From Acidobacteriaceae bacterium (GTDB lineage Bacteria; Acidobacteriota; Terriglobia; Terriglobales; Acidobacteriaceae), in the NCBI GenBank assembly GCA_003165095.1, contig PLSH01000142.1, positions 29,459-35,850 of the forward strand: DNA of 6,392 nucleotides, written 5' to 3'. This document shows, piece after piece, positions 6,211-6,392 of this stretch. Position 1 is the stretch's first letter. Each line of letters starts with the position of its first letter. The notes below the pieces were generated by a model. It was given only the letters and a program-made list of their open reading frames with translations. It ran no database searches and had not been told where the DNA came from. The position numbers and the translations under genes are program-made.

Positions 6211-6392
6211 TCAGTCACCAGCCTCCGTGACTGCCTTGGGCTTGATTTTGGCCTGGGGCAGGATCATGCGGATTTCGTTCATGGGAATCATGGGCAACAG
6301 GCGCACAAACAACAGGAAGAGGAAGGTGAACAGGCCGAGCGTGCCAACGAAGGTCATGTAGTCCCATTTGGTAGCGCGGTAGGTTCCCCAGG
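6211..6392 (-). CDS. actC: Alternative complex III membrane subunit ActC, C-terminal end (partial)
   Basis: Only the last 59 residues are in the window; the gene starts beyond the right edge. ActC is the NrfD-like ten-helix subunit that forms the quinol site with the iron-sulfur protein ActB. Visible are WGTYRATKWDYMTFVGT, a final membrane helix (GLFTFLFLLFVRLLP), and the family-typical ending PMIPMNEIRMILPQA followed by a short basic tail. The frame closes with TGA at 6211-6213, one base before the actD ATG. The assignment rests on the characteristic C-terminus and on the position immediately before actD. The short length leaves some doubt, but an unrelated protein in this place is unlikely. 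Confidence 0.9.
   Translation of the reverse strand, partial: WGTYRATKWDYMTFVGTLGLFTFLFLLFVRLLPMIPMNEIRMILPQAKIKPKAVTEAGD

Overview
The window is a compact segment of a respiratory-chain operon. Every real gene is on the minus strand, so transcription runs from the right end (6392) to the left end (1). Protein features point to a GC-rich Gram-negative bacterium, most likely an Acidobacteriota member or a similar lineage carrying alternative complex III. The features are lipoprotein and Sec signals, the alternative complex III proteins, the style of the SCO protein, and Ala/Pro-rich tails. The taxonomic placement is inference from protein style, not proven by the sequence.

Right part (6392 to 3506): the end of alternative complex III (ACIII, a quinol:electron-acceptor oxidoreductase unrelated to bc1). 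In transcription order these are the C-terminus of actC (NrfD-like membrane subunit), actD (DUF3341 membrane protein), actE (lipid-anchored mono-heme cytochrome c) and actF (ten-helix NrfD-like membrane subunit). actA and actB should lie just beyond the right edge.

Middle (3519 to 1887): an unrecognised single-helix membrane protein, followed by an SCO/SenC-type copper chaperone with a signal peptide and a C-terminal membrane anchor.

Left part (1882 to 1): coxB, a cytochrome c oxidase subunit II with a CuA domain and a fused cytochrome c domain (caa3 type), then the first 269 codons of coxA (subunit I). The visible part of coxA carries the YSHPxVY signature of A2-type heme-copper oxidases. 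coxC and later genes should follow beyond the left edge.

The genes are joined by overlaps or gaps of at most 11 bases, except for 64 bases before the SCO gene, so they form one transcription unit with translational coupling. Together they describe one electron path: quinol to ACIII, then the ActE and CoxB hemes, then CuA, then the heme a/a3-CuB centre and oxygen, with SCO helping to build CuA. This is a known type of system (ACIII-oxidase supercomplex). The less ordinary points are a repeat-like, palindrome-containing insert that lengthens the N-terminus of ActE, the uncharacterised single-helix protein, the reversed anchoring of the SCO protein, and the A2 and CuA variant residues. There is no promoter, terminator, RNA gene, CRISPR array or transposase that I can support.
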